Source: Dendrocalamus latiflorus
Taxonomy: Eukaryota > Streptophyta > Magnoliopsida > Poales > Poaceae
Assembly (NCBI GenBank): GCA_017311315.1
Contig: CM029664.1
Location: 43,902,640-43,966,639, forward strand
Reading direction: 5' to 3'
DNA length: 64,000 nt
This document shows, piece by piece, positions 58,479 to 64,000 of this stretch. The position numbers and the translations under genes were made by a program. How positions within the stretch are numbered: the first letter of the stretch is position 1; each line of letters starts with the position of its first letter. The notes beneath the pieces were generated by a model. It did not search any database and was not told where the DNA came from. It was given only the letters and a program-made list of their open reading frames with translations.

Positions 58479-61400
58479 TGGCCGCGAGCTCCGGCGACGA
58501 CGCCCCGAGGCCCAATCCCCTCCCGTCCGCGCTCGTATCCAACCTACAGTCCGTTCTCGTCTCCCGCCGCCCGCCACCGGCCGAGGACGCTGGCGCCACG
58601 GCCGCCGAGACCTCGGCCCGGAGGCGGAGGCTGCGGGTGCTCCGGCGGATGATGACGCGCCGGCTAATCCTGCCGTACTTCTGACCTGCGCCGGCGGGAT
58701 CCGGTCACCGGGTCTCGCGGCTCTCGTCGCCGCCCTCGCCGCCGGCGGCCGCTGCGACGTCCACGTATGCGCCCCCGAATCGTACGTCCCTCGATCCAAA
58801 CACCCGAATTCTTGATTTCTCCTTGCACTTTTCTCGTGACCTCAGAAGATTCTTCGTTTTGGCCGGATTTGGTGTGAACTCTAGTAACTAATCCATTCCC
58901 CCTGTGGTTCTAAAACCAACTAACTTATAATCTTTTCTTGATTTGAAGGGACAAGCCTGTCTGCGGTCACTCCATAACCATCCGCGAGACCGTTGCAGCG
59001 ACATCCGTGGAGTTCACAGGGGCGAAAGCTTTCGAGATATCCGGTGAGGGTTCTTCATCCATCTGTGCCATTTGGATCATACTATTCCTCAGCTGTTGAC
59101 AATCGTTAGAGTTTTTGCCTTTGCTATTTTTTATTATTGTTAATGTAGGGACACCTGTGGATTGCGTCTCATTGGCATTATCTGGGAGGCTGTTTTCTTG
59201 GTCGGCGCCTGCTTTGGTATTGTGCTTGTTAGCTATGTTTAGGAAGTGGATTTCCGATTTCCTAACCTTGTTAGCATTGAGGATGACTTCATTTGGTTTG
59301 CAGGTGATCAGTGGTATCAATGCAGGGCCAAATTGCGGTTATGATATGTATGCTTTTGTTTCAGAAGTGGCCCATTTATAGTCTGTTTTCTATTTTGTTA
59401 TGCAATTTATTGCAAATTTGTGTAGGTTCCATTCTTCTGCCATTGCTGCTGCAAGGGAGGCCTTAATGCATGGGGTACCTTCAATTGCAATCTCATTGAA
59501 TTGGTGGGTATGTGTGTATTCATGTTAAAACAGTAATTCAAATTTTCTTTACCATTAGTAATGTGATTGGTTCACGGAATAACCAGAGCTAACCACATGC
59601 GGTGGATATCTGCAACTAGGAAGAAGGATGAAACCAAAGACAGTGACTTTAAGGATGCAGCTGAGGTGTGTTTGCCATTGATACATTCTGCCTTGGCAGA
59701 CATTGAGAAAGGAACTTTTCTCAGAGGGTGCCTGCTGAATATTGGAGTTCCAAGCTTGCCGATTGCAAATAAGGTTATTTTTGTGAATGGAACTCTGAAT
59801 CATAAACTGCATTTTAGGGACAAAAAATAGCACCATAGCTGTAGAAGAACATGAAGTCCTTTTACTTGTTGTCCACTTTGACATTTAGTTACAAGCATAC
59901 TGGACCATGCTATTGCTATGGGCTTTTGCAATACATATAGTGCTTAATTTAAGAGCTTCATATACTACTTTGATTTCCTTGAGAGGCTAGTCTTAAGGGC
60001 AAAGAAACGAGATTCTTAGCTGTTTGCTATGTTGTCAGAGAACAAGGTTTTGAAAGTGTTTAGCCATCTGAAGGCATCTGCGCCTGCACCTCACTGATGA
60101 TTGAATGGTTAGGAATGCAATAAACTACACTGAAGCTGCCTTGTTTTGACAACTGAACCTTGAAAGTGTTTAGCCATCTGAAGGCATCTGCTGCCTGCAC
60201 CTCACTGATGATTGAATGGTAAAGAATACAATAAACAATAAACTACACTGAGGCTGCCTTGTTTTGACAACTGAACCTTTTTTTTTAATAAAAAATAGCT
60301 CTATTGTGTCACCACTGGTTATCTCTTTTCTGCTATTGACCTACTGTATCATAGCATAGTAATGTGTATGTTTATCTGATTCTTGACTTTGAACTTCTTC
60401 TCAAGTACCATGGTCATATGTTAGCTTGCCTTTGATTTCATCCATTAGTATAAATCATAAAGAAAACAGTTGTTTTCATTATGCTGCATCCTGCTTGTTT
60501 GCAAAGCACTGGATCAATCTGTCTTCTTTTCCAAATACTCTTTAATATATCATGCATTTTTCCTGAAATTTGAAATGGCCAAATGGGTTCATCATTGCTT
60601 TTCTGCATCATGAGTTCATGACTTGGGCTTCGCTGAGCTGTACAGAATGCTTAGCCATGTTGGTATTACCTTAGCCGCAAGCACAACAATACGCTCCAAG
60701 CTTTCTTCATGAAGTATATACTGATTGTAAGGTCATGCAGTTATCTATACAGCAAAGCAACCTTATTAATTGGAGGGACCGAGGGACAATGATAATTTGC
60801 ATTCTTTTCGACAGATCAGTTCACTTTAATATCTTGTGTTAATTTGCATTCTTTTCGACAACTGTGGTGGAAAAGATGGAAAAGAATCTAAGCACTCACG
60901 TAATTTTGGTTCTACTTTTACACATAATTTCTTTTTTTAATGTATCTCTCTCTTGATGTCAGGGTTTCAAGTTGACCAAGCAAAGCGTATACAGTCCTAC
61001 TCAAAGTTGGCAAGCTGTGTCGACAAGCAGACCTTCATCTGCTGCTCACTTCATGGGCATGCATCAAAGCCTTGGTATTCAGCTTGCCCAGCTTGGGAAG
61101 GATGCATCTGCAGCAGTATGAAGCCATTCTTTTATGCCACAGAAGTTTCTTTCTTGTGTCCTCATTAGCTCATTCTCAAATTGGCTTCTCCTTTCATCTT
61201 CAGGGAGCTAAACGCAGAGTAAATGCTCAGCGGAAGACAGTTGAGGTTGAGTCTGTTGCAGCTGCAGGAAAATCAGAGGCTCGAGAAGTAGTGAAGAAGT
61301 TTTTCCGTGCTGAGGTAAATATATTTTCCAGAGCTTTGATGTAGCACAAAACACATTGTTCCACTTCTTTGATCATGTACAAAACAATGAACTTTTAAGC

Positions 61401-61614
61401 AGTACCACACTTGGTACATATGTGAATAGCCTGGGGCCATTTTAGCGTTCATTGTTTTTGAGAAGTGAGCATGTTTCTAGGGAGAAATGGACACCATCAA
61501 AGCTTTCTGAGCATCCTTTTCTTCTTTGGTTACATCAAAATGCAGTTCGTCGCAAAGCAACATGAAGGTTTAGATGAGGATATCGACTTGAGAGCTATGG
61601 ATAATGGATTTGTG

Positions 61615-61650
<36 letters not shown>

Positions 61651-61900
61651 GTGTGCGCGCGCGCCCGTGCGTGCGTATTTTCTCAGTGGCTAAGCGTTTT
61701 CCCCCTTTGACAACCTACAGATATCTGTCACTCCTCTGAATGTGCACGGGCATGTTGAGTCTGAACTTGGAGCTCCAGCTTCGGACTGGCTCTCATCAGC
61801 TGTCGCTCTAGACAAAGAAAAAGAATCTTCTCCAGATATAGCTAAAGAACAACATGCTCCGATTGTAGCCGAAGAAAAGGAAGCTCCTTCAGCAACCTAA
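58479..61900 (+). CDS. SurE-like 5'/3'-nucleotidase, ten exons, exon 1 frameshifted
   Basis: Survival protein SurE family (known role: metal-dependent phosphatase on nucleoside monophosphates). Exons: 58479-58781, 58949-59043, 59149-59216, 59304-59347, 59426-59503, 59620-59773, 60963-61115, 61204-61314, 61546-61611, 61721-61900; all GT-AG. Recognised: LPSALVSNLQSVLVSRRP near the start, VLLTCAGGIRSPGLAALV, HVCAPESDKPVCGHSITIRE, FEISGTPVDCVSLALSG, VISGINAGPNCGYDMFHSSA, AAAREALMHGVPSIAISLNW, then a plant-specific C-terminal half ending EEKEAPSAT. Exons sum to 1,252 nt, one more than a multiple of 3: the frame from the ATG stops at 58682-58684, and the domain frame is open from about 58560 but has no ATG, so one base is extra between about 58600 and 58625. 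The usual NDDG metal motif reads CAGG. It may be a recent pseudogene, a sequence error, or a diverged non-enzymatic paralogue. Confidence 0.85.
60046..60279. repeat. About 113-bp tandem duplication in SurE intron 6
   Basis: TTGAAAGTGTTTAGCCATCT ... CACCTCACTGATGATTGAAT ... CTGCCTTGTTTTGACAACTG occurs twice back to back inside the 1.19-kb intron (59774-60962). The second copy has a small CAATAAA insertion. Confidence 0.88.
61614..61672. repeat. (CT)n and (GCGC) microsatellite in SurE intron 9
   Basis: About 15 CT units directly after the exon 9 donor site (61612), followed by TGCGTGTGCGCGCGCGCC. It lies between the donor and the acceptor at 61719-61720. Confidence 0.9.
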
Positions 61901-62735
61901 CAAACATGCATCCATGTACACTCCGTAGGTGTTTTAGTCCTTGGAATGATGTCATCTTTTCTCACCTTGCTTTATTGGTTTGATTCTTCTTTGTCTTTTG
62001 CGCTTCATATTTGTTCAGTGCAATCTTTATTTTTGTTCATCTTCTTTGTTGATTGCCGATTTTCTTCGTCATGTAAAATGATTTGATGCCGGAGCCCCTA
62101 TAGTGTTTGGATGCAACCATGTAGGATGGCATCTACTGGATGAATACTGCCACCCCCACTTTTTTTCAGTGTGGTTTGTTCCAGAAAGGGGTTGTATTCA
62201 GCATTGAACGGATGTGATTGATTTTTTGCGTTGTTCCCATCTGAACGATGGCCGACAAAAGTATTCCAACAATTTAATGTGGTAGTGTCATCTTGACTTG
62301 TGATTCGTTCGTGGATATGTGAGACCAAAGCTATACGCGGAATGTTTGTGTGAGGTGAAAGCTATACGCTTTCACCTGTTTCGTACTCCTCACATGCGGA
62401 TGTGGTTGTGTATCAGCTGCAGTGTGTGTTTGGGCGATTCTCTCACAGCATATCGTGAGTTCATTAGCTCCAGTTGGATTCCTCATTGTTAGGTCACAAC
62501 CCAATTCACCTCCGATACTAAGTTGCGGGCTGTAAGCCTACCATTATATGCACAATCTCTACCAAGCTGATGAGTTTGTAGCTCCGTTTGGCCTCATGAT
62601 TTTTAGTTTACAACCCAATGAACATTCTCCGCAGTCACCGATCCTCTGTCGTCACGAAGATCTCATCTCACCTCCCATGACGTGCCATCTCACTAGCAGA
62701 AGTTTGCCATTGCAAAAGCGCGCAATTAGAGATTT
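61901..62735. other. 3' flank of the SurE-like gene
   Basis: The first few hundred bases are the probable 3' UTR. It includes a perfect 10-bp hairpin at 62353-62377. The 69-codon ORF at 62548-62757 has no domain. Confidence 0.45.
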
Positions 62736-64000
62736 TGGGAGAACTTCGCCTCTGTAGCTAGGCTAGAAGCTATTAGGATCTTACTTGCAGTTGCAGCGTC
62801 TAAGACCTTTAAGCTGTATCAGATAGATGTCAAGAGTGCATTTCTCAATGGGTTTATTGAGGAAGATGTCTATGCTAGATAGCCTCTAGGTTTCAAGAAC
62901 TCTAAACACCCAAACCATGTCAATGACTTTTTGCTAGTCTAGATATATGTGGATGCAGTGGCGAAGCCAGAAAGAAAATAGAGGGTGGGCTCAAAGCATA
63001 CTTGTGGTGAGAAAGATTAGCGAAGTCATACTCGGAAACATTGTAGTCTAAACGTGAAAAGCGGCCCAAACAAAATAAAATCAAATGAAATAAAAAAAGT
63101 ATAAAACATGTACTTGGAAGTATAATATAAATGTAGATGAATTTAAAATTTTGAACCACTTGATTCAGAGTTTGGATGGCAGAGAATAGGTCATTGGAAG
63201 GTTTGCCCGAGGAGACAGTATAGAACAAGATGAAGGAGACAATGTGCAGTGGTACTGTTTTTGTGGGTGATGCCTATTGATATGGCTGGGCAGTACAATT
63301 TTTGAAACAAGTTTATTATGATTTTAATTTGGTTCTGACAAACTGGGAAGGAATCATGCCGTGGAAATCAGCAGTAACTTTTGCTCTCGAGCAACGAAAA
63401 TGTTTAGAGCGCAGAGAAAGGCAAGAAGTAAGCAAGTAGCAAGCAAAATGGCAAGCATTACTAAAAGTAGGTTGTTGGTTGTTACCAATGGCAGAAGGCT
63501 TTTGATTGCTTTGCTTGTTGTTTTGCTTTACTTTGCTCAAGCAAAATGGCAAGCAGCAAAACAGCAAATAATATAAGGGCAACAAATAAATATATAAAAT
63601 CACTTCTGCTTTACTTGTTGGTTGCCATTGGGGGGAGGTGAGGCTTAAGCCTCACCAAGCCCCCTGCTGGCTACGCCCCTGTGTGGATGGCATAATCTTT
63701 GGTGGCTCCTTTCATGCTCTCGGCTTCCAGACCAAGCAGACTCGGAAGGGTATCTTCTTGTATTAACGCAAGTATACTCGAAACCTCCTAATATGCTTTG
63801 ACACGAGTGGTGGCAAGCCGATGTCAACTCCGATGGTGACTTCGACCACACTTGATCCTGATAAGCATGGCGAGCCTGTAGATCAGAAGGAGTACCGCAA
63901 CATGATTGGCTCCCTTCTATAACTCACTGCTTCGAAGCCGGATATACACTTCGTCGTATGTTTGTGCACTCAATTTCAGGCTTCTCCTCGTGCCTCTCAC
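62736..64000 (+). pseudogene. SIRE-like copia reverse-transcriptase relic, interrupted
   Basis: Ty1/copia reverse transcriptase. 62736-62955 reads FASVARLEAIRILLAVAAS, KTFKLYQIDVKSAFLNGFIE, EDVYAR, an in-frame TAG, PLGFKNSKHP. The sequence is interrupted by a hAT element (62956-63681) exactly in the YVDD catalytic box. 63690-64000 continues with IIFGGSFHAL, loses about 30 residues, then GFQTKQTRKG, GGKPMSTPMVTSTTLDPDKH, GEPVDQKEYRNMIGSLL, an in-frame TAA where Tyr is usual, LTASKPDIHFVVCLCAQFQ. It runs off the right edge. The STPM-TST-LD-D / SLLYLTAS-PDI block is typical of the SIRE/Maximus lineage (from memory). Confidence 0.9.
62956..63681. mobile_element. hAT element, 726 bp, TSD TGTGGATG
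   Basis: CAGTGGCGAAGCCAGAAAG ... CTGGCTACGCCCCTG; 12 of 15 terminal bases match as inverted repeats. Flanked by TGTGGATG at 62948-62955 and 63682-63689. The target is the reverse-transcriptase gene of a copia relic. Non-autonomous: no transposase motif in its short ORFs. Confidence 0.93.

Noticed and set aside
62548..62757. 69-aa ORF before the copia relic
   Set aside because: Wrong frame relative to the reverse-transcriptase homology and no domain.

Overview
The window is nuclear DNA from a flowering plant, almost certainly a grass (Poaceae) and possibly a panicoid one. The reasons are spliced genes with GT-AG introns, GC-rich first exons, and dense nested LTR retrotransposons, CACTA ends, hAT elements and MITEs. 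The species cannot be named from the sequence alone.

Four host genes are supported. (1) At the left edge, on the minus strand, are the first three exons of a LONELY GUY-type cytokinin-activating enzyme (598-44), cut by the window end. (2) At 23431-21308 (minus) is a complete four-exon IQD calmodulin-binding scaffold gene. (3) At 49406-50797 (plus) is a complete four-exon R2R3-MYB gene of the MYB26-like type. (4) At 58479-61900 (plus) is a ten-exon SurE-like nucleotidase gene with good splice sites. Its first exon is one base out of frame, and its metal-binding Asp pair is replaced. The genes belong to different pathways and do not form a functional cluster.

The rest is mostly transposon-derived. 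2.4-12.9 kb is two successive tandem dimers of retroelement units, one interrupted by a solo LTR and a 72-bp tandem repeat. 14.8-18.3 kb holds a CACTA end and LTR fragments. 18.4-20.5 kb has local tandem duplications. 26.0-39.1 kb is a GC-rich element with long tandem arrays and LTR-like ends. It is split by a copia-type array (27.1-36.15 kb, minus strand) that keeps a gag-only ORF, a tRNA-Met primer-binding site and an internal-LTR-internal-LTR order. 39.4-42.9 kb is a 5' part of a plus-strand copia element with a stop, a frameshift and truncation at the start of reverse transcriptase. 42.9-49.3 kb holds several MITEs. 53.8-56.6 kb is a nest of hAT elements with perfect 8-bp target duplications. 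62.7-64.0 kb is a SIRE-like copia reverse-transcriptase relic whose YVDD box was hit by another hAT element.

The most notable observations are the four hAT-type elements sharing CAGKGG...CGCCCCTG ends, the hit on the reverse-transcriptase active site, tRNA-like blocks inside tandem retroelement units, the short stop-free first MYB intron, and the altered SurE gene. I did not see a clearly new biochemical system.
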